From assembly GCA_031771865.1 (NCBI GenBank), contig JASISA010000040.1, positions 1,116,001 to 1,180,000 of the forward strand: a stretch of 64,000 bases of DNA. Reading direction: 5' to 3'. How positions within the stretch are numbered: position 1 is the first letter of the stretch; every line of letters starts with the position of its first letter. The position numbers and the translations under genes were made by a program. Shown piece after piece: positions 10,701-20,217 of the stretch. This DNA comes from Nothophaeocryptopus gaeumannii (Eukaryota; Ascomycota; Dothideomycetes; Mycosphaerellales; Mycosphaerellaceae). The notes below the pieces were generated by a model. The model made no database searches and was not told the origin of the DNA. It saw nothing but the letters and a program-made list of their open reading frames with translations.

Positions 10701-11863
10701 TGGATTTACCGAAGGGGAAGGCATTACTCTTACGGAAGAGTATCCCTGGGCTAAAACAATCCGGAAGAGTTTGGAACAAAACAATCGACAAGTTCTTTAC
10801 AAACTATGGCCTATTCGCAATCCCCGCAGATCCTTGCGTATTTACTACTAAGGAGAAACGCCTCATAGTAGCGCTCTACGTCGACGATCTTCTTATCCTC
10901 GGAAAGGATTTAGAGGAAGTTAATCGGTTTAAGAGAGCGGTCTCTAACCGATTCGAAATAAAGGATGTAGGGGAAGTCTCTCTTATCCTTGGAGTTCAAA
11001 TTACGCGGGATAGAGCTAATAGATCAATTACTCTTGATCAAAAGCACTATATCCGCGAGATGCTCAAGGAGTTTAGTATCTCCCCAACGGACAGAGGAGT
11101 ATCTACTCCTATCGTAGGCTATTCTAGCCTTGATCCTCCAGATCCTAAGGTAACGGAACCTCCTACGGATTCTCGGAAATTTCAGCGCTTTACGGGTAAA
11201 ATGAACTGGCTAGCACGGTGTACTCGAGTTGACATAGCGTTAACTACGCTAAGGCTAAGCCAAATAGCCGCAAACCCGGTAGAGAGACATCTAGGGGGAG
11301 CTATCTACGCCCTTAGATACCTATTACGGACGATGGACTACTCGATAACCTATACTATGCCAAAGGACCCCGAAAGTGACGACCTCTACCCTATCGGATA
11401 TGCGGATTCGGACCACGCCTCAGATAGGACAAGGAAGTCTATCTCAGGCTATGTGTTTATGCTTGCAGGAGGACCTATTAGTTGGAGTTCGAAACTACAA
11501 CGGAACGTAACGACTTCGACTACGGAGGCCGAATACAATGCACTCTCCTACGCCAGTAAAGAGGCAGTCTATATCCGGAGTTTCTTGAAGCAAATTGGCT
11601 ATCTAACGGACGATAGACCAACAGCGTTATACGGAGACAACAAGGGCGCCTTAGCCCTAGTTAAGAACCCGGAGTTTCACGCACGAACAAAGCACATTGA
11701 TGTTGCGGTTCACTATGTCCGAGAGCTAGAGGAGGACGGAAAGATTCATACCGAGTATGTGAGTACGGACAATCAACTCGCAGACTTCCTCACAAAGCCT
11801 TTACCTAAGGCTAAACACCTCCGTAACTCTAGAGGACTGGGTTACACTGTTACTGAGGAATGA
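7751..11863 (+). CDS. CopA gag-pol polyprotein (1370 aa, intact)
   Basis: One frame with no stop encodes all parts of a Ty1/copia polyprotein. Gag-like N-terminus (1 to about 230). Zinc knuckle CFYCDKRGHYANEC near 235. Aspartic protease DTGATRHMS near 314. GAG-pre-integrase LWHRRLGHPG near 455. Integrase near 510-620, with YIDFWGP, RRDNAKEL and EQNGVAERLNRT supplying the D-D-E residues. Reverse transcriptase with QMDIVSAYL and YVDDLLIL near 1042. RNase H with YADSDHA, STTEAEYNAL and YGDNKGAL near 1216-1300. Order PR-IN-RT-RH is diagnostic for copia. ATG 7751 is the first in-frame start. The products should assemble in cytoplasmic particles and integrate new copies. Nothing key appears missing, so it may be active. 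Confidence 0.95.
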   Translation: MDDSETKTTKSFPVLTTDNYLEWLDIVTDYFRSKKLSKFIQTEPTSSNEDEIANDAKGVAFIKAYAGELRTHLIGLNTMKAVLDKLSEVCLVSQSERTMTLLSKFYGFKALSTIDLTASKLTQLQTEIGAASKENRPTDEAKKTMLLRSLSEEYESTVFALEAAGTSTLSYEEIVQRLRNIELRISSTTDEPSARFAKGYGKGKGTKPNGQGRRTRPNGQGDGHGKKQGTKDVTCFYCDKRGHYANECRKRKADKGEKDKAKGPADSEEELGAAAWTVSYVEPIDGPIKATAPITPAPIVRKAVEDLDKTDFVLDTGATRHMSYVKDYFRNISKREHFVTLADGKRIPSKGCGTIEIRIDGKRTTIEDVLYVPDLRYNLLSVARLTDRGIECQFSIDSVKLKRNGRLLANGERYENTYILREKDKSKARARITTEEEEDLQSPNRKEKRNLSRLWHRRLGHPGNERFLAISKALSGLPDVAPISECDTCYRTKATRQQNRLLDPRATRALERVYIDFWGPFKYPTLGGNRYMFTITDDYSRKSWIYLSKVRGAVYSIFRKWKEEVELESGQRLKSVRRDNAKELIKLKDIFPEITFEPTIPYTPEQNGVAERLNRTLLEKTRALLATAGLPKNLWGEAVYTACYLKNLTPVKGLEKCPEELWSGKKPNISHLRVFGCVVYPYIPGKIRGDKLEDRAYKGIFVGYSTSTRQYRVYNPRTRAISLASSLRFIETVRGGDIIAKEQDIYTLDSDFLPGSIPEMEEEESIESEEELDLELERRQELLDGQLRDQIPPTPTRTTESIEEERPDEGTILPRPNRSDKANRLPKRYRDESTALALKTDYSSTEEIPTPTSILEAESGPYARQWKEAKREHINSLYANGTWEVVDAPDNANLITSKWVFKVKLLPNGQVDKFKMRLVARGFSQQYGIDYFDTFSPVVRLESLRTLLGIGAIRDYEIHQMDIVSAYLISQLDEEAYLLPPVGMDLPKGKALLLRKSIPGLKQSGRVWNKTIDKFFTNYGLFAIPADPCVFTTKEKRLIVALYVDDLLILGKDLEEVNRFKRAVSNRFEIKDVGEVSLILGVQITRDRANRSITLDQKHYIREMLKEFSISPTDRGVSTPIVGYSSLDPPDPKVTEPPTDSRKFQRFTGKMNWLARCTRVDIALTTLRLSQIAANPVERHLGGAIYALRYLLRTMDYSITYTMPKDPESDDLYPIGYADSDHASDRTRKSISGYVFMLAGGPISWSSKLQRNVTTSTTEAEYNALSYASKEAVYIRSFLKQIGYLTDDRPTALYGDNKGALALVKNPEFHARTKHIDVAVHYVRELEEDGKIHTEYVSTDNQLADFLTKPLPKAKHLRNSRGLGYTVTEE

Positions 11864-11883
11864 CTTCACTTACATGAATGTAG

Positions 11884-11897
11884 TGAAGTAGGGGGAG
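11884..11897 (+). promoter_or_regulatory. CopA polypurine tract
   Basis: GTGAAGTAGGGGGAG lies immediately before the 3' LTR and is purine-rich, the usual plus-strand primer position. Confidence 0.75.
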
Positions 11898-12042
11898 TGT
11901 AGAAGGTTTGAGAACATTCACTTGGAGTCTGACTAGAATATCACATGGAAGGTTCTAGTAACGGGGCGCAGTGTATATAAGGGCGCTAGGAGTCCATCTT
12001 ATAGTGAAAGAATTGAAGCAATCGCACAACGTCCATTCTTCA
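11898..12042 (+). repeat. CopA 3' LTR
   Basis: 145 bp, same ends as the 5' LTR and one visible difference from it. GTCGT follows directly, matching the left flank. Confidence 0.95.
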
Positions 12043-12086
12043 GTCGTAGTAGCGAGAGAGATGCGACACCGACGGTAAAGTCCTCT

Positions 12087-12790
12087 CTACTGAACTTCGC
12101 ACTTGTCTCCCCAACTTCCTGACCACCACCGCAAAGCGATGCCTGGCGCCACTAAGATACCAGCAGCACTTTGCGTACTAATCTTGACAATGTGTTTACC
12201 TTGATCCTCGTAATTGAGCAACCAAAACCCGGATTGGCCACCAAGAAGTTCAGTGATAATATCGTCTGCATGCCACTGGCCAACAGAGTAGCGCGATTCT
12301 CCGTCCTCGCCAAGAAAGTGCATACCGTGACAACCGCTACTCGGCCCCCGTCCTTTACGACAGTACACTGTCGAGTTCGGTAGGAACTTCCCTGTTGTAA
12401 GGAATATGCCTGTATTGGGAGCTGGCAAATGTTTTGGTGGCGGCGGAGATTTGGCATTATAAAGGGTCCAGAATGGAAAATTCTGCCGGTTGTTGTAGTT
12501 ACCTAGACGTAGAATTAAGTTAGAGACAAGACGTGTCTCCCTACACTCGCGTCACTTACAACAAGAGATTCCGAGCAAAGGCACATATTACTAATGCGAA
12601 TATAGATGCTCTGAATGTTCTCCTGGTCCAATAGGGGGAAGAGCAGGTCTACACAGCCACGAACCGCTGGTACGCCCCACTGCTGATCTTGATTCCACAA
12701 GTTCAGCGAGAGCGAGTTTATCCACTTCTGTAGAGAGGCAGAGGAAATAGTAATAGGCGTGGTTCCATCTATACCCGACAATGTAAACAC
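12087..12790 (-). pseudogene. possible downstream exons of the decayed gene at 12830-13816
   Basis: Two minus-strand frames look protein-like. 12790-12515 contains TLSGIDGTTPITISSASLQK and GCVDLLFPLLDQENIQSIYI. 12428-12087 contains YSVGQWHADDIITELLGGQS and LRWWSGSW. They follow the duplicated gene in the same direction and could be its later exons, but I could not join them with good splice sites. CopA inserted just downstream. Function unknown. Confidence 0.3.
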
Positions 12791-12829
12791 ATAGATACGA
12801 GGCTCTCTAGCTCCCAGTTACCATAGCCT

Positions 12830-13816
12830 TCACTCTTCGTACGACTCTAATACATCCCAGCTCTTCCCATGTCTCTCTATGTGCGCCTGACGAATTGGAG
12901 CCAAATCTGGAAGCCGATATTCGTGGACCCAAGAGTCTTGCCAGCTAAGCTTGTACATCGTTCCCTGCGACGATGGTCTCTCCGCTACTATCTCGCGGAA
13001 GTGACAGATAGGAGACACTGGGCTCGGTAGCCACTGGTGAGTTCTAATTGAGGGTTGTTCGAAGGTCGTTTGGATTGGCTCAAGCCTTGGTTTCTTTGAG
13101 GCCGGTCCTTGCAATCACATTATTGTTTGCTCTCGTAGGCTTTCATATTACCTTACCTGTACTGAGCCCATAGCTAAGTCGCTTATTGTACGCGCACTGG
13201 AGGGGTGGCTGTGGTGCTCGTGTTTGAGCATCGCTTAGACTGGCAAAGAGTCTCGTATTGTCCATGGAATGTTGATACTGATTAGCCGGCGTATTGTCCT
13301 TATCGTAAGGTCCGTTAGGGAATCCATTCGCAATGATTGATCGATTGTCTGCTTTCATGTCCTGCGGTTGAGACCATTGCTGACCGCTCGCAGTTACCTG
13401 TCCAGAATTACAGGTCGGCAGTTGACTATATTTACTGTCTGTGTCGACATCGACCTTATCATTCCCAGCGCTGAATGGATACGGCGTGGATCGCTTCACA
13501 TATTGGTCATCAAAAGCTGTGGCGACTGAGGAGGGATTGCAATATGGCATAGCGAGAAAGGTCCCGTAGGGTGCCGGTATAGAGCTACTGATGTTAGGAC
13601 AATTCCTCTGCTATGTTATCGTCAATCTCTTGTCTCTCTGGAGTCGCCCTGAAACTCTCCGTATGAGCAAAGCAGTAGGCTTGTAACATATTTTAGAAGC
13701 AGGGGATCAAATCTGAAATCTGCTTTCGAGTTCTCGAAAGTCGAAAAGAGCACTCGCTCCACCTTCGTCACACTAGGCTTGCCATACATTCGCTTACTAG
13801 GACGTGAGACCAGCAC
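12830..13816 (-). pseudogene. duplicated fungal gene of unknown function, copy 1
   Basis: Three minus-strand blocks (13816-13622, 13550-13143, 13114-12830) are each matched, in order and at moderate divergence, by plus-strand blocks at 34150-35113. Conserved strings include SVATAFDD, YVKRSTPY, RLEPIQTTFEQPSI and SSQGTMYKLSWQDSW. An intron probably joins STG to GPA near 13115-13145. In this copy the frame is lost near 13560-13620 (TGA and TAA between blocks) and again after SYEE near 12828. The closing WQDSW-V-LP pattern faintly recalls the end of a chromo-like domain, which is only a guess. Confidence 0.45.
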
Positions 13817-14002
13817 TGCATACCTTGCGTGCGCCTGTCTACGGGACCCTGGGTTATACGGAGAAACGATCTACGGCACCATGCTAAAACTATCGAAGGA
13901 AGCTTAGGAAAGGAGCTTGTAGTTTCTCCTACGAGTCCAATATGAGACGTAGGGTTGCCATGTCACCTGTCTCACCAGAGAATCTCTCGAAGACTATCTT
14001 GT
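13817..14002. other. spacer, continuing homology to 34.0-34.15 kb
   Basis: Short blocks here such as AGGAAAGGAGCTTGTAG and TTTCTCCTACGAG recur reversed at about 34025-34060, so the inverted duplication extends to the left edge of CopB. Confidence 0.4.
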
Positions 14003-14140
14003 TGTTAAAAGAGCAGTACTGAGCGCACGTGCACACGCTAGTGCAGGAGATCAAAAAGGGTCTCTAGGCGCAGGTTGTACTTAGACTTCTATAACACACT
14101 TACTCTTTCTTGCTGCCACTGCGTTCGGCATATTTCAACA
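14003..14140 (+). repeat. CopB 5' LTR
   Basis: 138 bp, TGTTAAAAGAGCAG..TTTCAACA. It aligns end to end with the solo copies at 1994 and 33319. Confidence 0.9.
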
Positions 14141-14155
14141 GGTTATGAGCCCGGC
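14141..14155 (+). promoter_or_regulatory. CopB primer binding site, half-tRNA type
   Basis: GGTTATGAGCCCGGC begins at the first base after the LTR. It is the complement of GCCGGGCTCATAACC, the anticodon-stem region of initiator tRNA-Met, whose CAT anticodon lies inside. Drosophila copia uses the same internal region (GGTTATGGGCCC..) with a cleaved tRNA-iMet half as primer. The match to the fungal tRNA is from general knowledge, not from a tRNA gene in this window. Confidence 0.75.
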
Positions 14156-14590
14156 TCTGCGCTCTAATCTATGACCGTGTCGCATATATCCAATCTTTTA
14201 TAAGATGCAACACTACGAGACTGCGATAAGAATCTCGATGCCATAGGCGACACGGCCCTGAGCGATTTCTGCCTTTTCGACGCACTCGAAACCATCACCA
14301 ATCGAAAGAGCAACATCAATTCTGTGCTCCCTCTATCTAACTCTCTGCCTCGGCTGTTTCCTGGGAGGGAACCAGAAAAAGGGTCCAGGGATTGCAGATC
14401 CTAACAGCTTCAAAAATGATGCCCAATCCGACGACCTTTTGCAAGTTTTTGAAAGCATAGCTAACCATCTTGTAGCAGGATCCCCAACGACTCCCAAGGC
14501 AGCTTGAGGACACCGCCAGCTGAACACTGAACCTCTGAGTCATGTTCTTTGTTGGGCAGCATAGTCACCTGAAACAACTCTCCATATATA

Positions 14591-14776
14591 TTCGGCGCTG
14601 AGCAACAACAATCAGAGCGTTCTGGATTAGCCAACAACAGCCAAAGCGAAATGCAGGCGTTGGGCTACAATGATCGGAGCGTTCCAGATCAGCCAACTAT
14701 AGCCAAAGCAAAATGCAGATGTTGGGCTACAATGATCGGAGCGTTCCAGATCAGCCAATAACAGCCAAAGCGAACA
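14591..14776 (+). repeat. 62-bp tandem repeats in the CopB leader
   Basis: Units starting ATCAGAGCGT or ATCGGAGCGT occur at 14611, 14673 and 14735, a strict 62-bp step. Each includes an AGCCAA..CAGCCAAAGC block and an ATGCAG..GTTGGGC block. They lie between the primer site and the gag start and recur with more units at about 35890-36120. Confidence 0.8.
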
Positions 14777-14891
14777 GTAGGGCGAGCGGTAGGGCGAGCA
14801 AGCTAGGGTATCCCTATCTTTGCCGTAACCACAACAGCCAAAGCGAACTGCAGACGCTGAGCAACGATGGTTGGAATGTTTTCTATCTATT

Positions 14892-17800
14892 ATGGCTTCC
14901 ACCAAAGAAGATACTATCGAGCTGCTCACCGACCCCGAGCAATGGCCTGTTTGGATCAAGAAGATCACTAACAAGCTCCTCATCAAGGGATACAATCACG
15001 TGTTGTTGCCAACCCGCCAGGTCGGTGATGAGGAAGCTGCATTGGCAAAACGTGGACCTCGCTAAGAAAGACGACAAGACAGTGCAACAGGCACTCGAAG
15101 ATCTCAAGACCCATTTCAAGGGCAACACGACTAACATCTACCGTCGTGCAAAGGCAAAGTTGCTCCAGATCAGCATTGCAGATTTCGACAACAACCCTAG
15201 CAAGCTCGGGCAAGAAATTAAGAAGCTGTGGGACGACATCAAGAGACTCAGCTCGACTGGCGACGCTGCATCAGTAAATGAATCCGACCCAGGGGAGCCC
15301 TTTGTTGTCGACTGTTTTTTGATTGCACTTGGCGAATCGTACCAGCCCTTCATTGTGGCCTACTTCCTCCAGCATTCCTTACTGGTGGAAGAGGGCAAGA
15401 CAAAAGCCACTTTGGTCGAAGCTATTGCGGCAGCATCAAACTTCAAACCAGTCGGATCGACCGAGGTCTTTTACAACAGTCACCGCAACAACAACCCCAA
15501 CAAAGATAGCCATAGCGGCGACAAGCCTCGATGGCCAGAGTGCCCACATTGCAAGAAGCATCACAATCCAAAGGTCTGCTGGTTCAAGGATCCACAAGGC
15601 ACCACCGTGGTTTCCAAAGCAAGGCAACAGGAAGCGTCAGCGTGCGGACAGCGAAGAAGATGACCAAGGCATTAGCGTGATGGGCATGGCAAATCAACAA
15701 TCGAGTCAACAGCTAAGTAAGCATTACATGCTAATACTTGGCTCAGCAAAGAACGCAGAAGAGGCTCCTTTGGACAAACACGCCCCTTCGCACGCCTCAT
15801 CTGACTGGGCACCAATGCCTAGGTACAACATGGCCGCTGTGACAGACCCACACAACCTGTACAACGTATGGATCCTCGACTCAGGCGCAAACGGCCACCT
15901 TATCGGCAGAAAGGATGTGTTTATTGACCTCAAACCTGTCATTGATCTACCTCGCGTGGCATTGGCGGCACTGAAATTACACCAATCAGTATTGGCACCA
16001 TACAGCTACTTTGCAGGGTTCACGGCGGCAAGACACGCCTGCTTAGGGTTCCTGATGTTCACTACGCTCCAAATGTTGGCGCTAATCTGCTCTCTCTCGG
16101 CAGGCTCTGGGACAGCATTGATGGCATCCGGAAGAAGCCAAGTGGCCTCGCTATTGTCCAGGGCAAATACGAGTTCTCAGCGACATACAAGAGTGGCCTG
16201 CTGGCCCTTGATATCTGACTAGCCGACGATCTCGACGCCTACACCGCCTACAGTACAAAGTCGCGGCTATGGCATGAACGGATGGGCCATTTGAGCGACG
16301 ACAGCCTTAACAAGCTGTTTGACATGGTAGATGGCATGCACCACTTCAAGCCGGATGGCGACTGTCGCTGTAAAGGCTGTGTTAAGGGCAGGATGAAGTC
16401 AAGACCGCACCGGGGTCAGATACGTCAGGGCCACCACACGAACGATGTTATCCACTCAGATATCGCTGGCCCAGTGGATCCTCCAGGCTTCGATGGATCA
16501 CGCTATTTCATCACTGTTTTGGACGGCTATGACCACTGCGCAGTACGACAGCGCTCTGAAGGACCTAGCACGCTGATCAACTATATGCTCCGTAATGTCC
16601 GGCCAGAGCTGCCCTTCCGGCACATTCACTTCGACAGGGCCGGTGAGAACCGATCAAACGAGCTGGCAGCATTTGCCTACGACCACGGCATTGTCCTTGA
16701 ATACACGGACACAGAGCAACATCAAGCTAACGGATATACTGAGGTCCTCAACAACAAACTCGAGGATCGACTAATGCCAACAATGCTAACAGCTGGCCTG
16801 GATCCGAGATACTGGCCTCAGGTGTTGCAGTTTGGCATTGCCTACCTCCGTGACCGCTCTCCACATGCCCGACTGGACTGCACGCCGTATGAGAAGCGTA
16901 CAGGCCTGCGCCCAAACCTTGCCAACGTCCGCAAGATTGGCAGTGTTGCTACCATGTTGAAGCCGTCAGCAAGCGGAAGCGGCATGTTGTTGCTCAAGCC
17001 AAGACAGAAGACGCACAGTTGCTCGGTTTCAAAAGCAACTCTACTTACATTGTCACGACTGGCTCCACTAGCTGGACGGAACGTACGAATCTCGTGTTTA
17101 GCGAACAGTGTGGCCCTGCGCCACCTACAAAAGAACCTGAGACTGCCGAGTCAGGGGGGCACGATATCGAGACTCAGACAGTCTCAGACACAGAGAGCGA
17201 GGATACAACAACGCCAGCTCCTCCGGACCCTCCAAGACAACAACAGCGCCGCCTGTATGACTGGCAACCCGTCACGCCTGAAGAAGAGCAACAACCCCAT
17301 GACCTTGGCGCAAGACTGGACGAGAGCCATATTATCGAAGGAAAGCGACTACGCAAGACCAAGCAATTCCACATGGTATTCCATGCAGTTATGGCATTCA
17401 ATCTCGCAAACCAGTACGCCGACTGGATCCTCAATGAGCCACGCACTATCGAAGAAGCTCAGGCAAGGTTTGACTGGTCCAAATGGAACAAAGCGACTGA
17501 TGCCGAGTACGAATCATTGCGCAAGAACAAGACTTGGCGACTGAAGAAACGCTCGCTGATTAATGGAAAGATACTCAAAGGGAAGTGGGTCTTTAAGATC
17601 AAACTCAACGCCGATGGATCAATCAACAAGTACAAGGCCCGCTGGGTAGTACGTGGATTCGAGCAACAAGAGGGCAGTGACTACAACGAGGTCTTTGCAC
17701 CAACCGTGAAGCCTATGAGCTACAAGATTTTGTTTGCTCTATCGGCTGCACGAGGATGGCGAATTGATCAAATGGACGTCAACACAGCTTTCCTTTACGG

Positions 17801-18984
17801 CAATATTGACGAAGAAGTGTACGTCGAACAACCACACGGCTACGAAGAAGGCGACGACATGGTCTGCTCGCTTCTGAAGGCGTTATATGGTCTCAAGCAA
17901 TCACCTCGGATCTGGTACAAGACGCTGTCTGAGTTCCTTGTTTCCATCGGTTTCACTGCGCTGGCTTCCGACATGGCAGTGTTTGTCAAAGGGAGTACCA
18001 TTGTGGCAGTCTATGTAGACGACTTGCTCGTTATTGGACCGGATGATGCTCAAATCGAGGAAACCAAAGGTGCCCTGAGCAGGCGGTTCAATATGACTGA
18101 TCTCGGGCCCTGCTACTCTTATCTTGGCATGACAGTAAGGCGTGACTGGAAGAAACGCACCATTTGTCTCGGACAGAGAGCTTACATTCAGCGCTTCTTG
18201 GAACAGCACGGGTTCTGGAGTGATGGGCGTGTAGGTACAACAGACACGCCTATGATGACTACCAACAAAATGGAACCTGCACCAGACGGCTACCAAGCAC
18301 CTGATGAACTACGCCAGCGATATCAAAGCGCTGTTGGATCGCTGATGTACGCTATGCTTGGAACGAGGCCAGACATCGCCTACGCAGTCTCGGTTGTGAG
18401 CCGTTTTTCAGCAAATCCAACTGAGGAACACTGGACAGCAGTTAAGCGAATTATGCGGTACCTCCGAGAACACGATAGATTACGAGCTAGTCTTCAACGA
18501 CCACTTTGGCAAGCTCACTGGGTTCACCGATGCCAGCTGGGGTGACGACGCATCAAAAAGATCAACATCAGGCTATCTGTTCAGTATCGGCAGTGCCGTG
18601 ATATCTTGGCAATCAAAGCGTCAGCCAACGGTGGCATTGTCAACCTGTGAAGCCGAGCTTGTCGGACAGACACAAGCGGCTAAGGAAGCGATATGGCTGC
18701 AAGACTTACTCCGAGAGCTTGGGCACGAACAGCTTGGCGCCACTGTGATCTATGGTGACAATGCCGGAGCAGTGGCACTCAGCCGAAACCCTCGATATCA
18801 CAGCCGTACAAAACATATCGGCATTCAGCACGCCTGGCAACGCGAGAAGGTTGACGAGGGCGTCATTGACGTTCAGTGGATTGAGACCAAGAAGCAGACA
18901 GCAGATGGTCTAACCAAACCCCTACCAAAAGAGGCATTCGCTGGGTTCAGACATTCACTTGGGCTAAGAAAGGCTACCATGTGA
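14892..18984 (+). pseudogene. CopB gag-pol, five frame breaks
   Basis: Gag starts at ATG 14892 (MASTKEDTIELLTDPEQWPV). The frame shifts near 15045, 15600, 16000-16260, 17000 and 18530. In order come a CPHCKKHHNPKVCW zinc-knuckle-like motif, protease WILDSGANGHLIG near 15880, GAG-pre-integrase LWHERMGHL near 16270, integrase (IHSDIAGP, HFDRAGEN, ANGYTEVLNN), reverse transcriptase with QMDVNTAFLYG near 17770 and YVDDLLVIG near 18015, and RNase H with STCEAELVGQTQA near 18640 and YGDNAGAVAL. The catalytic motifs survive, so decay is by small indels rather than point conversion. Confidence 0.9.
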
Positions 18985-19150
18985 TCAGACGTTCGAAGCC
19001 TATTATTGGCCAGTAGTGGACGCGCAGCAACATCCAAGATGGAAAGGGCAGAAGCGCATGGTCCAGCAGCGGTCAGTTGGGGAAAGGACGACGGTCGAGG
19101 TAAGAGCCTGAGGCAACAAGAGAAGTCATTCATTTACAAGCCGGTATGCC

Positions 19151-19163
19151 GAGCGAGGGGGGA
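19151..19163 (+). promoter_or_regulatory. CopB polypurine tract
   Basis: GAGCGAGGGGGGA ends directly at the TG of the 3' LTR. Confidence 0.75.
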
Positions 19164-19301
19164 TGTTAAAGGAGCAGTACTGAGCGCACGTGCACACGCT
19201 AGTGCAGGAGATCAAAAAGGGTCTCTAGGCGCAGGTTGTACTTAGACTTCTATAACACACTTACTCTTTCTTGCTGCCACTGCGTTCGACATATTTCAAG
19301 A
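19164..19301 (+). repeat. CopB 3' LTR
   Basis: 138 bp, TGTTAAAGGAGCAG..TTTCAAGA. The last bases differ from the 5' LTR (CAACA). The collagen-like gene begins 42 bp downstream. Confidence 0.85.
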
Positions 19302-19342
19302 AGCCCCTCTTAACATCTCCCTCACAATAGGCCATCGCCAAC

Positions 19343-19870
19343 ATGGCTCTGCCTAATCTGTGTCAGCTTGAGGATGATCTGATTTATCTGAGGAATCGGC
19401 TGAACCTGCTTGAAGCCAGACATAATAGACCAGAAGCGCAGGGTCCGCAGGGACCCCGAGGGATAGCTGGCGAGAGAGGACCATCGGGGCAGGATGGAAA
19501 GAACGGGCAGAACGGTGTCAATGGTCTTAATGGGCTCGACGGTATTCCAGGAATCAAAGGTGAACGAGGTGATCAAGGAGCACAAGGCGAACGGGGTGCT
19601 CAAGGCGAACGGGGTCCGCAAGGCCAACAGGGTCCGCAAGGCCAACAGGGTCCGCAAGGCCAACAGGGTCCGCAAGGCCAACAGGGTCCGCAAGGCCAAC
19701 AGGGTCCGCAAGGCCAACAGGGTCCGCAAGGCCAACAGGGTCCGCAAGGCGATCGTGTATTGCAAGGGATACCCGGTCCACTAGGACCTCCACATCCGTG
19801 CCGATGGTTGGAGTTTTTCGCTTGCCGGCGGAGGTTGATCCCGCCATGTTGTCGTCACATACATGCTTAA
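19343..19870 (+). CDS. collagen-like protein (175 aa)
   Basis: ATG 19343 starts a helical, coiled-coil-like leader (LEDDLIYLRNRLNLLEARHN). From about residue 35 to 145 glycine falls at every third position: GPQGPRG, then GQDGKNGQNGVNGLNGLDG, GERGDQGAQGERG, and seven exact GPQGQQ units. Such Gly-X-Y runs can form a collagen triple helix, with the leader a possible trimer-forming segment. The tail (PPHPCRWLEFFACRRRLIPP) is Cys/Arg-rich and may instead be read through an unspliced intron. There is no signal peptide, so the location is uncertain. The ATG is only 42 bp from the CopB LTR, so the natural promoter may be lost or LTR-supplied. Confidence 0.7.
   Translation: MALPNLCQLEDDLIYLRNRLNLLEARHNRPEAQGPQGPRGIAGERGPSGQDGKNGQNGVNGLNGLDGIPGIKGERGDQGAQGERGAQGERGPQGQQGPQGQQGPQGQQGPQGQQGPQGQQGPQGQQGPQGQQGPQGDRVLQGIPGPLGPPHPCRWLEFFACRRRLIPPCCRHIHA
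19613..19738 (+). repeat. 18-bp minisatellite, seven exact copies
   Basis: GGTCCGCAAGGCCAACAG repeats at 19613, 19631, 19649, 19667, 19685, 19703 and 19721, and a partial eighth follows. Each unit codes GPQGQQ. Perfect identity points to recent expansion or slippage. Confidence 0.95.
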
Positions 19871-20217
19871 GTACAAGATCAAGTCACCCCAACGCAACCG
19901 ACCTTTCAGCGCATATCACAGTCAAAGCGATTCGCGACCCGCAGCTTCGAGTAGACCTATAACCCAAACCGAGATGCGAGAAACGCTCGGTAGAAGAGCC
20001 TGTTCGATTACCATACAAGACATCATTCTGATTGTCTTAAGAGCATCAGATCGGGGGTATAGTGGTCGATGGAATCGCTCTGTTTTGGAGTTTGCAGTTC
20101 GAGCTTGTATCGACTTCAAAATGGCAGTATTTACGATCGAGTGACTCGACCTGTCACAGTGGTCTTGATCGAGGATCATCCCAAGATGCGTTGCGCACCT
20201 GCCGAGAGCCAGAGCGC

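Larger units (their letters stand above)
7484..12042 (+). mobile_element. complete Ty1/copia retrotransposon (CopA)
   Basis: Two 145-bp LTRs (7484-7628 and 11898-12042) begin TGTAGAAGG and end TTCTTCA. As read, they differ by one base (CACAGCGT against CACAACGT). Both outer flanks carry GTCGT (7479-7483 and 12043-12047), the 5-bp duplication expected of copia integrase. A primer site, one long polyprotein frame and a polypurine tract lie between in the right order. Near-identical LTRs and an unbroken frame mean recent insertion. Other CopA pieces occur at 33511-33798, 35255-35559, 60446-60805 and 60918-61696. Confidence 0.97.
14003..19301 (+). mobile_element. Ty1/copia retrotransposon CopB, frame-broken
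   Basis: Two 138-bp LTRs (14003-14140 and 19164-19301, starting TGTTAAA) flank a half-tRNA-type primer site, a repeat-bearing leader, a gag-pol region with all copia domains and a polypurine tract. The coding region changes frame about five times, so the copy is dead. The flanks (CTTGT left; the 3' LTR ends ..CAAGA rather than ..CAACA) show no target duplication, which suggests age or rearrangement. Solo LTRs of this family sit at 1994-2131 and 33319-33456, and a leader fragment sits at 35722-36277. Confidence 0.92.

Noticed and set aside
19613..19738. Short direct repeats as a possible CRISPR array
   Set aside because: The units are contiguous with no spacers and encode GPQGQQ; the context is eukaryotic.
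19322..19847. Repetitive minus- and plus-strand frames (ALRTLL.. and VRKANR..) over the 18-bp repeat
   Set aside because: They are other readings of the collagen-like repeat; any 18-bp repeat is open in several frames. Gly-X-Y is the only pattern with structural sense.
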